Shown: one piece after another, positions 49,034-55,586 of the stretch | How the letters are laid out: the number at the start of each line of letters is the position of its first letter | Position numbering within the stretch: the first letter of the stretch is position 1 | Virus record (IMG/VR): IMGVR_UViG_3300037264_006128 | Location: 32,452 to 96,451 of that record | Source of the DNA: a virus | DNA length: 64,000 bases | Reading direction: 5' to 3' (one strand) | The notes under the pieces: model-generated | Seen by the model: only the letters and a program-made list of their open reading frames with translations | Databases searched by the model: none | What the model was told of the DNA's origin: nothing | Program-made: the position numbers and the translations under genes

Positions 49034-49657
49034 CTAGCAAGCCTCGGTGCGTGCGATTTCGTCTGAATTCATACGTGTCCACCAAATGCTCGTATTCGGC
49101 ACTACGTTGATGTGCCATCCCGCGAAAGAGTGAACGGCGGCCCGAACTCGCTGGTCGGCATAATCGTGTCCGCAAAGCAGGCCGCCGGGTTTCAGGTTTG
49201 GCAGCCACGCCTTTATGTCTCCGGTGACACCTTCCGTGTGATGTGCCGCATCGACAAACACTACGTCCGTAGATCGACCATCAACCAAGGTGGCCGCCTG
49301 AATCGTAAATTCGTGGATCACCGGGCAAAGGAGGTCCGGCCGGATGCGCATCACTTCATCACGTACGGCCATGAATTCGCGCTCTGTGCTGCCACCCGAT
49401 TTTTCGAGTTCTACCTCGACCGCCGCATCGTACGTTCCGGTTCCGCCATCGAATGTATCGACGGCTATGATCGTTGAGCCCGCAGGTAGGCTTAGAGCAA
49501 CGCAGGCCCAACTGCGCCCCCGCCAGGTGCCGAGTTCCACCCACTGCGCACCGGGCGTTAGATAGCCAGCAATAAAGGAAAGCCAACGCAGTGCCGCTTC
49601 CTCCATCCAGCCACTGACCCCAAGTGAAAATCCAACCGGTGAAACGTCTGCCTGCAT
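49034..49657 (-). CDS. SAM-dependent methyltransferase (Methyltransf_24)
   Basis: 207 aa from ATG 49657, just after the upstream TAA. Motif I WVELGTWRGRSW, motif II STIIAVDTFDG, motif IV DVVFVDAAHHTEGVTGDIKA and LKPGGLLCGHDY match class I O-methyltransferases of the Methyltransf_24 group, often found in glycan biosynthesis loci. Acceptor unknown, probably sugar hydroxyl. Confidence 0.88.
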   Translation of the reverse strand: MQADVSPVGFSLGVSGWMEEAALRWLSFIAGYLTPGAQWVELGTWRGRSWACVALSLPAGSTIIAVDTFDGGTGTYDAAVEVELEKSGGSTEREFMAVRDEVMRIRPDLLCPVIHEFTIQAATLVDGRSTDVVFVDAAHHTEGVTGDIKAWLPNLKPGGLLCGHDYADQRVRAAVHSFAGWHINVVPNTSIWWTRMNSDEIARTEAC

Positions 49658-49659
49658 TG

Positions 49660-50301
49660 TTACACGCTTGTTCCGTATCCCCATACCTGCGCTAGGTTCA
49701 CGAGGGGCAAGTTGCATTCAAACACGCCGCGCAGGTAGGTTTTGTCTTCTTCGCTGGCCCACTTGTAGCTAGCCGCCCGATCTGCATCCAAGGCACGTAT
49801 GCCCCCCATGGTCAAGGCCGCCTCTGGCGAACACCTCATGCTGGCTGCCAGCTCGTCAAAATGCTTACGTGCATCTTTGGCCCCAAAGAACTTGAGCAAA
49901 TCCGATTCAATAGACAACGGGGCGCACACGAGATCCTCGAACTTTACAACCCTCGCCTGATCTGCATATGCCGGCATCAGCGCCATAGCCGTGGCAACCT
50001 GCGCACACGCGATCCACCGATCTGGCGACACCCAATACTGGCCCGGGGCCTTCCAGTGCTTAGAGATCAGCACGCAGCGTGGGTCGCGCATCACGTAGAC
50101 GATGCGGAGTTCCGGGTCTTCGTCCGCAAGGATCAAGGCGCGCTCGCCAACGAGGGGAAGCCTTCCAATGCTGTAGGGGGCGTCGTTCCTCTCTGGCATC
50201 CCCTCCCACTCTAAAATTACGGCCCCTGGAAGGGCAGCCGCTAGCAAGTGCGCCATCAGCGTGGTGCCGCTTCTCGCGCATCCTGTCACAAGAACCCTCA
50301 C
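49660..50301 (-). CDS. Sulfotransferase
   Basis: 213 aa from GTG 50301 coupled to the upstream stop (GTGA). The 5'-phosphosulfate loop RVLVTGCARSGTTLMAHLL (2-20) and the 3'-phosphate block RIVYVMRDPRCVLISKHWKA are the PAPS-binding signatures. Transfers sulfate from PAPS to a hydroxyl or amine, presumably a sugar. PAPS would come from the host, as no synthesis gene is seen here. Sulfotransferases are rare in phages. Confidence 0.88.
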   Translation of the reverse strand: MRVLVTGCARSGTTLMAHLLAAALPGAVILEWEGMPERNDAPYSIGRLPLVGERALILADEDPELRIVYVMRDPRCVLISKHWKAPGQYWVSPDRWIACAQVATAMALMPAYADQARVVKFEDLVCAPLSIESDLLKFFGAKDARKHFDELAASMRCSPEAALTMGGIRALDADRAASYKWASEEDKTYLRGVFECNLPLVNLAQVWGYGTSV

Positions 50302-50801
50302 TGCTTCACCCCGGACATAAGGGCGTGAAGTTCCCCCATCCACTCAAAATCGCGGATGTCAACGCCCCACTTCACGGCATCTCCGAACAGCCGCATGTAG
50401 TCCGCAACCTCCATGTCCCGCACGTGCACCGCGCCAGGGGACTCGACGTTCTCAAGGAGGACCATGGCGCCACCAGGGCGTAACGCGCGAACAAGAGAGA
50501 GTGCCGCCGCATCGAGTAGATCGTCGTCCGTAATGTGCTGAAGCACCGTGCAGGTGATCACCAGATCGACGCCAATCAAAAACGCCCCGGGGAATCTTGT
50601 CCGCAGCCGCTTTAACATGCGCCCGTAGCCGCTTCCGAATTCAAGGATCTGGTCAGCAGCCTCGGGAAGGAACGGAAGCATCTGCGCAAAATAGAAGTCC
50701 CCCTGTTCCTCAACGGCCTTCCCGCCATGCGCCGCCTGTTCAGCCCCGGCGCCCATGCGGGTGCGCCAGTAGTCCACGTACGTCTTCCCGGTCAGCTTCA
50801 T
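50298..50801 (-). CDS. SAM methyltransferase with shortened core
   Basis: 167 aa. Motif I ILEFGSGYGRMLKRL (52-66) and GVD (77-79) run straight into VITCTVLQHITDDDLLDAA (81-99), then LRPGGAMVLLENV. The usual 25-35 residues between the second strand and motif IV are absent, so it has a small internal deletion or an unusually compact core. It may be inactive. Couples to the GT2 gene upstream (ATGA) and the sulfotransferase downstream (GTGA). Confidence 0.72.
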   Translation of the reverse strand: MKLTGKTYVDYWRTRMGAGAEQAAHGGKAVEEQGDFYFAQMLPFLPEAADQILEFGSGYGRMLKRLRTRFPGAFLIGVDLVITCTVLQHITDDDLLDAAALSLVRALRPGGAMVLLENVESPGAVHVRDMEVADYMRLFGDAVKWGVDIRDFEWMGELHALMSGVKQ

Positions 50802-51532
50802 GCGTCAATGTCCGGCCCCAATGGGGCCCGGTTGTTCCAGCATGAATCTTCAGCCTTCCATAGAAAAGTGAGCACTAACCCAGGCACGCAAACGACGTAG
50901 CCTCCTTTGGCGACAACGGATTGCGGGGCCCGGTGCGTGATCCAATGATCCACTTCGCTACCGCATCCACGGCTTTCTGGGGTCTTGGCGTAACGTTCCC
51001 GCCATTCAGGCGGCATCATATCCGGCCTGCACGGGGTATGCAGGCCGCGGCTTTGGAGCGGCATCACGCCAGCCCAATAATCGCGGTGGGCATGCAGGTG
51101 CGTGGCCCGGCAGTTGCCTTTGCCGGTAACGCTGACGCCGTTGACAACTTCGCTGCGGACCGCCTTGTGCTCCGCGGCATCATGCCCAGTCAGAAGCGGC
51201 CTTGTGCCCCGGTCTTGCACTTTTGCCAGCACCTGCAGGGCGTCTTTCCGCACGTCCACGTCGTCCTGGAAGTACGATATCCATTCGACTGCGGGGTCTG
51301 CCAGCCAGTAAGACAGCCCGATGTTCATTGCGGCGGCTAGGCCACGGTTCTCCGGCAGGAACAAGAACGCAGCGCCGTGATCTTCGGCTAGGGATTCGTT
51401 CTGGTCAAGATCCGCAGGATTCGATCCGTCGTCAACCACCAGCACGGGGGCCCCCAACCCAACGATCTGCGGCAACGATCGCGCCAGGGCCTGCGGCCGG
51501 TTGTAGGTGGTAACAAAGACGGCGGTGCTCAT
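50798..51532 (-). CDS. GT2-type glycosyltransferase
   Basis: 244 aa from ATG 51532. STAVFVTTYNRPQALARSLP, VLVVDDGSNPADLDQ and WISYFQDDVDV give the GT-A opening, the first Asp and the DxD. The rest is an extended acceptor domain with Trp/His-rich segments (CRATHLHAHRDYWAG). Starts the sugar cassette in transcription order and is coupled (ATGA) to the 53-aa gene. Confidence 0.87.
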   Translation of the reverse strand: MSTAVFVTTYNRPQALARSLPQIVGLGAPVLVVDDGSNPADLDQNESLAEDHGAAFLFLPENRGLAAAMNIGLSYWLADPAVEWISYFQDDVDVRKDALQVLAKVQDRGTRPLLTGHDAAEHKAVRSEVVNGVSVTGKGNCRATHLHAHRDYWAGVMPLQSRGLHTPCRPDMMPPEWRERYAKTPESRGCGSEVDHWITHRAPQSVVAKGGYVVCVPGLVLTFLWKAEDSCWNNRAPLGPDIDA

Positions 51533-51690
51533 GCCCCGACATCCCTCTTCGCCCGACGCCACACGGATTTCGTGGTGGGCGCCCACCCCCCCAGCTTCAA
51601 CAGCCGATCCCGTTCCTGTTCGGCGTGCTTGCCGATCAGCCTGGCAATCCGCCCCCGGTTCGCATCGGTCCCGCGCAACGTTTTTGCCAT
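51529..51690 (-). CDS. Small basic protein
   Basis: 53 aa, basic, mostly helical (DANRGRIARLIGKHAEQERD). Its ATG overlaps the upstream stop (TGATG) and its TGA overlaps the GT2 start (ATGA). No family recognised. Confidence 0.55.
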   Translation of the reverse strand: MAKTLRGTDANRGRIARLIGKHAEQERDRLLKLGGWAPTTKSVWRRAKRDVGA

Positions 51691-51896
51691 CACCCCTCCT
51701 GGCCGTCTACCAGCCCGGCCCGATTCGCCGCTTCCACCATCGCCGTCAGAACATGCTTCGTATGTGCACCCGTTACCCGGGGCCTGTACACTACTTTCCC
51801 AAGGTTGTCCATCACCATCCACCCATCGTTGGCACCACCGCAACAATCCTGCACCACCCGCCAGGGCAGGCTGAGCAGCCGTTGGGCTTCCGTCAT
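51690..51896 (-). CDS. Small protein, unknown
   Basis: 68 aa from ATG 51896 (ATGA overlap with upstream). It has a beta-hairpin-like middle with paired Cys (RVVQDCCGGANDGWMVMDNL). C-terminal helix. No family recognised; a link in the coupled chain. Confidence 0.55.
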   Translation of the reverse strand: MTEAQRLLSLPWRVVQDCCGGANDGWMVMDNLGKVVYRPRVTGAHTKHVLTAMVEAANRAGLVDGQEG

Positions 51897-52096
51897 TGCG
51901 CCGGGAACCATGCGAAACCCGGCGTGGCCTGCCGCTTAGAATGGGCCCTGCGCGCTTCCAGGGCCTTCTTAAGGGCGTATGCCGGCGTGCCGAAGGTTCG
52001 CTGCGATTCCGCCACCACGCGGCCCGCAAGCATCAACTGGGCGCGGTACTGGCCGTGATCTACCAACTGGGCACGAATTGCCATCGGTTGCGGCAT
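51893..52096 (-). CDS. Small basic protein, unknown
   Basis: 67 aa (start 52096 or 52084). Beta-strand opening (IRAQLVDHGQYRAQLMLAGR) then a basic helix with repeated Ala/Arg/Lys (YALKKALEARRAHSKRQAT). Possibly nucleic-acid binding; no family recognised. Confidence 0.5.
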   Translation of the reverse strand: MPQPMAIRAQLVDHGQYRAQLMLAGRVVAESQRTFGTPAYALKKALEARRAHSKRQATPGFAWFPAQ

Positions 52097-52120
52097 CCCC
52101 CTTCCCCTTCCCGATCCACC

Positions 52121-52372
52121 CTACTGGGGCAAGATGTCGATCTTCCCCCACGACTTCTTCCCACAAAGGCACGGGGCACCGACCGGGATCCAGCAATTGT
52201 GGGAACGCTCGCTGGTCACCATCCAAACGTGGTTGCTGCCGCAGCACGGGGATGGGGCAACCGGTGGCGTTGGCACCGGGGCAACGCTTCCGACCCCCGC
52301 GGGCACCCCATCGGCAGGGTTTTTCTTCCAATCCCTGGCCTTCACTTCGCCCCACACCTGGGCAAGGATCAC
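52121..52372 (-). CDS. Small zinc-ribbon protein A
   Basis: 83 aa. C-terminal CCGSNHVWMVTSERSHNCW and PVGAPCLCGKKSWGK give an C-C-x...-C-x...-C-x-C arrangement that could hold zinc. A second copy of this module is the 63-aa protein at 63792-63983. Follows the MazG-like gene with a 2-nt gap. N-terminus is a short helix with Trp/Lys. Confidence 0.6.
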   Translation of the reverse strand: MILAQVWGEVKARDWKKNPADGVPAGVGSVAPVPTPPVAPSPCCGSNHVWMVTSERSHNCWIPVGAPCLCGKKSWGKIDILPQ

Positions 52373-52374
52373 GC

Positions 52375-52620
52375 TCAGGTCCAGCCGCGCCGGCCACAGT
52401 AGTCCGCCAGGTACACGATCACATCCCCAACGGCATCTTTGGCTAACGCTTGGAGTTCTTCGGCCGTGCCGCGGATTTTCTGCTCTTCTTTCAGGTGAGC
52501 GTGGGCCAGCTCGCCAATTTCCTCAACCGCGCCAAGCAGGGGCCTGTACGCGGGTTGGTCGCCGAAGTTCCGGCGTGTCCATTCCGAGACTTCACCTTGA
52601 AACTTTTCCAGGTCGAACAT
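52375..52620 (-). CDS. MazG-like nucleotide pyrophosphohydrolase
   Basis: 81 aa from ATG 52620, the short size of single MazG domains. Metal site: E33-E34 and E37 in LLGAVEEIGELAHAHLK, and D62/D66 in LAKDAVGDVIVYLADYC. Such enzymes split nucleoside triphosphates to monophosphate and pyrophosphate. Phage copies control host nucleotide or ppGpp-type pools. Its ATG overlaps the upstream stop (TGATG). Confidence 0.88.
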   Translation of the reverse strand: MFDLEKFQGEVSEWTRRNFGDQPAYRPLLGAVEEIGELAHAHLKEEQKIRGTAEELQALAKDAVGDVIVYLADYCGRRGWT

Positions 52621-52802
52621 CACCCCTCCCTTCCCGCCTCTAGCCGTTCCAGCAGTTCCTTCTGGGCCTCCACGGCAGCGTGGGCCTGGACCCATTCGGG
52701 AAAATTCTCGGCATCGACCCCCACTTCCCCCGCTTTCATCCTGGCGTCAACCGCCCTCCACACCAACGTGCACAAGTGGCTACGCGCCTCCCAGTAGTCC
52801 AT
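52620..52802 (-). CDS. Small acidic helical protein
   Basis: 60 aa, rich in Trp/Ala/Glu (SHLCTLVWRAVDARMKAGEV). Two amphipathic helices. TGATG overlaps on both sides. No family recognised. Confidence 0.5.
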   Translation of the reverse strand: MDYWEARSHLCTLVWRAVDARMKAGEVGVDAENFPEWVQAHAAVEAQKELLERLEAGREG

Positions 52803-53032
52803 CAGTAGTCCCTCTCGATCTCGCGCCGCGCTTCTTCCTTCTCCCCAACTGGGCCGTATCCGTTGACAACGGCGACAAGTCTTATGACTCGTTGCAGTTC
52901 ATTCAAGAATCTTTGAGCATCCGCAACCGGCACCTCCCCTAAAGAAGACCAGCTAATCCCCCATGCTTTTCGGTTAGAGCACCACGGTTTGATTACGTGG
53001 ACGAATTTTCGTGCTTGCTTTGATGTCATCAC
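52802..53032 (-). CDS. Small protein, unknown
   Basis: 76 aa (start 53032 or 53029). Basic N-terminus (TSKQARKFVHVIKPWCSNRK) and a charged C-terminus (EKEEARREIERDY). Coupled to both neighbours by overlapping codons. No family recognised. Confidence 0.5.
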   Translation of the reverse strand: MMTSKQARKFVHVIKPWCSNRKAWGISWSSLGEVPVADAQRFLNELQRVIRLVAVVNGYGPVGEKEEARREIERDY

Positions 53033-53295
53033 TCCCCCCGCTCGATCTCCTCGGCCGTCCGTTCCGCAAAATCGACAATCCGTGGGCCTACGGAATCATC
53101 CGGCAGCGCCAGCGCAGAGCGCCTGATTACCTCCGCCGCCCGCTCGAAGGCGCGGCGGCGTGCATCAGCCAGCGCGAGGCGGAGTTCGGTGATGGTGGAT
53201 TCGGTACGGCAAAGCGGGCATTTTGGTCCGTAAGCGTGTCCGGTATCGTCACCTGAGTGGTCCGGGCAAAGCAACTCTTCGATCTTGTAGGCCAT
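53029..53295 (-). CDS. Small zinc-motif/helical protein, copy 1
   Basis: 88 aa from ATG 53295. N-terminal CPDHSGDDTGHAYGPKCPLC suggests a Cys/His zinc site. The helix TITELRLALADARRRAFERA is nearly the same as TIAELRLALADARQRERERC in the next gene upstream (53295-53564). Ends with EEIERGE like the partner's EEIEREE. Tandem paralogue. Confidence 0.62.
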   Translation of the reverse strand: MAYKIEELLCPDHSGDDTGHAYGPKCPLCRTESTITELRLALADARRRAFERAAEVIRRSALALPDDSVGPRIVDFAERTAEEIERGE

Positions 53296-53564
53296 CACTC
53301 CTCCCGCTCGATCTCCTCGACGAGCGCAGCGGCGTAGTACCAGTTGCAACGCGCCGCGAATTTGCGAGCCACGTCCGCGCACCGCTCCCGCTCTCGCTGT
53401 CGCGCATCGGCCAGAGCGAGGCGGAGTTCGGCGATGGTGGCGTCTTGCGCCATCGCCTTCAGCGCACCTTCCCCACACGCCGTTGCTCCACACTTGGCGC
53501 AACATCCGTCCTCGTCAAAATGTTCGACCGGACCGCAGATGGGACACCATCCGTTTGCCATCAC
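53295..53564 (-). CDS. Small zinc-motif/helical protein, copy 2
   Basis: 89 aa. Four N-terminal Cys (CPICGPVEHFDEDGCCAKC) form a zinc-ribbon-like pair, followed by the helix TIAELRLALADARQRERERC shared with its downstream neighbour. The two genes join by TGATG. Probably arose by tandem duplication of a Cys-head plus helical body. Confidence 0.62.
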   Translation of the reverse strand: MMANGWCPICGPVEHFDEDGCCAKCGATACGEGALKAMAQDATIAELRLALADARQRERERCADVARKFAARCNWYYAAALVEEIEREE

Positions 53565-53611
53565 TCCTCCATTGTTCCTTTACGGTTCTCGTTGATCGGC
53601 CTTCGCGCCTC

Positions 53612-53824
53612 TCATTCCTCCTCTTCTCGGAAGAACTTTTCCGCTAGCGTCATCATCTCGACGACCGCGTGAATCGCGTCAGCCGTCGGGCGCTCCCTGA
53701 TTACCACCATGGCCGTAGGTGTTTTCCACACCGCTCGGGTGCTGCGATCGCTTACGTCGTGGAGCTGGCCGACATCACAGCGGACAAACCGTGCACCGCA
53801 ATCTGGACACGTCGTCGCCATCAT
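53612..53824 (-). CDS. Small zinc-ribbon protein B
   Basis: 70 aa (ATG 53824, or 53821). N-terminal CPDCGARFVRCDVGQLH is a C-x-x-C-x7-C pattern for zinc. Rest is short helices, ending in EKFFREEEE. No family recognised. Confidence 0.55.
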   Translation of the reverse strand: MMATTCPDCGARFVRCDVGQLHDVSDRSTRAVWKTPTAMVVIRERPTADAIHAVVEMMTLAEKFFREEEE

Positions 53825-53904
53825 CCCTCCATCACTCGCCGCAGGCGGGCGAGCTTGCAGCGCTCGCGCCACACGTTCTTCTCTGGGGCCATGCCGTCAG
53901 ACAT
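53821..53904 (-). pseudogene. 27-aa mini-frame, deletion relic of 54466-54738 type gene
   Basis: A 27-codon frame that begins MSDGMAPE and ends ELARLRRVMEG-like (LARLRRVMEG), the same start and finish as the 90-aa protein at 54466-54738, with the middle missing. It is overlapped by its neighbours (ATGA at 53824-53821). Looks like a duplicated copy with an internal in-frame deletion; may be inert. Confidence 0.55.
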
Positions 53905-54142
53905 CACGCCTCCTTATCCCCAGCATGGCGTTGTCAAACGCAAACATGGCGGCCTCCGGCGTGTCGCCGAATGCGGCAATGCCATCCTGTATGTTCTCCC
54001 CCCACAGCACGCACCATTTGTCTCCGTCCTGGAATGGGCATAGCCGCAGGATCGTGGCCCACCAACTACTCCGATGGGCGGCTATTGTTTGAAGGTCGAT
54101 CAGTTGCGCTGCATGTTGGTGCAGATGTTCAGGCACTTCCAT
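53897..54142 (-). CDS. Small protein, unknown
   Basis: 81 aa from ATG 54142, preceded by GGAGGAGTG, an excellent Shine-Dalgarno. Contains FQDGDKWCVLWGENIQDGIA and PEAAMFAFDNAML, a mixed alpha/beta pattern. No family recognised. Confidence 0.6.
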   Translation of the reverse strand: MEVPEHLHQHAAQLIDLQTIAAHRSSWWATILRLCPFQDGDKWCVLWGENIQDGIAAFGDTPEAAMFAFDNAMLGIRRRDV

Positions 54143-54155
54143 CACTCCTCCATTT

Positions 54156-54305
54156 CTAACGCACATTACGCATACCATCCAGCTCCTCGGACACGCTACG
54201 CCAGAACGGCCAGAGCACGTACGTCAACCACGCGACGGCACACAGTGCGGATAGCGTCACGCCGACAGCGATGCCGACGCAGAACGGGACGAGCCAGAGA
54301 GCCAT
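54156..54305 (-). CDS. Small membrane protein (49 aa)
   Basis: A 49-codon frame from ATG 54305 to TAG 54156. Residues about 2-35 are hydrophobic (ALWLVPFCVGIAVGVTLSAL), making one or two close membrane helices, then a polar tail. Its ATG overlaps the upstream stop (TGATG). Fits the coupled operon. Confidence 0.55.
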   Translation of the reverse strand: MALWLVPFCVGIAVGVTLSALCAVAWLTYVLWPFWRSVSEELDGMRNVR

Positions 54306-54466
54306 CACCCCTCCATCACCCGCCGCATTCGTTCGGCAAGTTCGTAGAAGTTGTCCATCCCGTAGGCAATACTGTGCCCGCAGTTCGTTCGGTGGGCGTT
54401 CTCCGCCAGCATGCCCTCACGCTCTGTTTTGAGGGCTTCAAATTCGATTGTCTGTGCGTCGGTCAT
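54305..54466 (-). CDS. Small protein, unknown
   Basis: 53 aa, ending ELAERMRRVMEG. The last dozen residues resemble the end of the 54466-54738 protein (LARLRRVMEG), so the 3' end may share ancestry with it. TGATG overlaps on both sides. No family recognised. Confidence 0.5.
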   Translation of the reverse strand: MTDAQTIEFEALKTEREGMLAENAHRTNCGHSIAYGMDNFYELAERMRRVMEG

Positions 54467-54738
54467 CACCCCTCCATCACCCGCCGCAAGCGGGCGAGTT
54501 CTGTGCGCAAGTCATCCCGCTCTTTCTCGGTGGCTTCGAGGCGGCACTGAAGCCCATTGGCACACTCATACCACTCGTCGCGTTGCTGTTCGACAATCTT
54601 CCGAGATCGGCACGTGGGGACTAACATCGCACCATCCTCGTCTAGGAGTTCCCGTATCGCCTCCCGCGCCTCAAGCACGATCGTGTACTGCTCGCGCCAA
54701 TGATGTTCGCCCCGCTCTGGGGCCATGCCGTCAGACAT
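54466..54738 (-). CDS. Small helical protein, unknown
   Basis: 90 aa from ATG 54738. Opens MSDGMAPERGEHHWREQYTI and ends with a charged coiled coil RLEATEKERDDLRTELARLR then RVMEG. The opening and the end recur in the 27-codon relic at 53821-53904. Coupled on both sides. Confidence 0.55.
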   Translation of the reverse strand: MSDGMAPERGEHHWREQYTIVLEAREAIRELLDEDGAMLVPTCRSRKIVEQQRDEWYECANGLQCRLEATEKERDDLRTELARLRRVMEG

Positions 54739-55088
54739 CACTCCTCCTTCTCTAGACACCATGCCGCATTTATCCACGCCAGCACGGCGTTGCAGATGGC
54801 CTCGGCGATGGTGTCGCCCTTCTCCAAGAACTCGGTGTAGTCATCCACTTCGATGCGGCATTGCCAGGGAGGTACATCCAGAGCAGGTGTTCCTTCGATG
54901 CTAATCCATACGCCCTGGTGGAGGCAATGCTCAAACAACTCCATCGCGTCAACGATGCAGTCCTGGGGCCGAAACAGACTGCGGGTTACGTGTGATGTCC
55001 CGATCGTTAGACCGTCCGCGTCTGACCAGCCTCGGATCTCGTATCCCATCCACTTCGCCAGCTTCTCAACTTTCTCTCGGTCGGTCAT
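54738..55088 (-). CDS. Phage protein of BC1872-like/DUF2591-like appearance
   Basis: 116 aa from ATG 55088 (ATGA with upstream). Contains EKVEKLAKWMGYEIRGWSDA, DAMELFEHCLHQGVWISIEG and AICNAVLAWINAAWCLEKEE. The order 'locus number, short helix, then IAEAICNAVLA' is common in small phage proteins of unknown role. Acidic, cytoplasmic. Confidence 0.6.
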   Translation of the reverse strand: MTDREKVEKLAKWMGYEIRGWSDADGLTIGTSHVTRSLFRPQDCIVDAMELFEHCLHQGVWISIEGTPALDVPPWQCRIEVDDYTEFLEKGDTIAEAICNAVLAWINAAWCLEKEE

Positions 55089-55399
55089 ATCGCCTCCTCC
55101 GTCGCCTTCTTCAACGCCTCGCACAGCGCCGCCTCGTTTGCCAATTCACCCGCAGCGATCATCCCGCCGGCAATGCCGATGATTCCGGCAGGCCAGCCGC
55201 ACCATTCGACGTATGCGCAGAACGGCTCGACGGTCACGTCCTTGTACTTGCGCGGCTCTCGATGCCCGTTGACTGCAATCGTCCAGTTCTCGTCCACCAC
55301 GATCTCGCAGCAATCCGGGTGCTTGTGCAGCGGGTGCAGGTTGCGTGCGATTGCCAGGTCGGCGATGAGCTTGAACAGCTCGGATACTTGGTCAGCCAT
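55085..55399 (-). CDS. Conserved small phage protein, unknown
   Basis: 104 aa. CCEIVVDENWTIAVNGHREP, VEPFCAYVEWCGWPAGIIGI and GELANEAALCEALKKATEEA are well-formed secondary-structure blocks. No enzymatic motif. Start and stop are linked to neighbours. Confidence 0.6.
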   Translation of the reverse strand: MADQVSELFKLIADLAIARNLHPLHKHPDCCEIVVDENWTIAVNGHREPRKYKDVTVEPFCAYVEWCGWPAGIIGIAGGMIAAGELANEAALCEALKKATEEAI

Positions 55400-55586
55400 C
55401 CCGCCTCCTCATTTCCGCCAGCGCCCGCGTCAGGTCGAGACTTGCGCGACGGCACGCGGCAGCGCCAGCGCCAGCCTCGATGTAATCCGTCAGGTTGATG
55501 GACCTTACAGTTTGCTTTGCCCCGCGCGCGGTGCGCAGAAATCGCTCTGCCTCACGAATGGCAACGTCAACGCTATCGGCTCTCAT
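55392..55586 (-). CDS. Small helical protein, unknown
   Basis: 64 aa from ATG 55586 (ATGA with the repeat gene). The body is helical (DVAIREAERFLRTARGAKQT; DLTRALAEMRRRDG). The longer frame upstream is a shadow of the tandem repeats. No family recognised. Confidence 0.5.
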   Translation of the reverse strand: MRADSVDVAIREAERFLRTARGAKQTVRSINLTDYIEAGAGAAACRRASLDLTRALAEMRRRDG

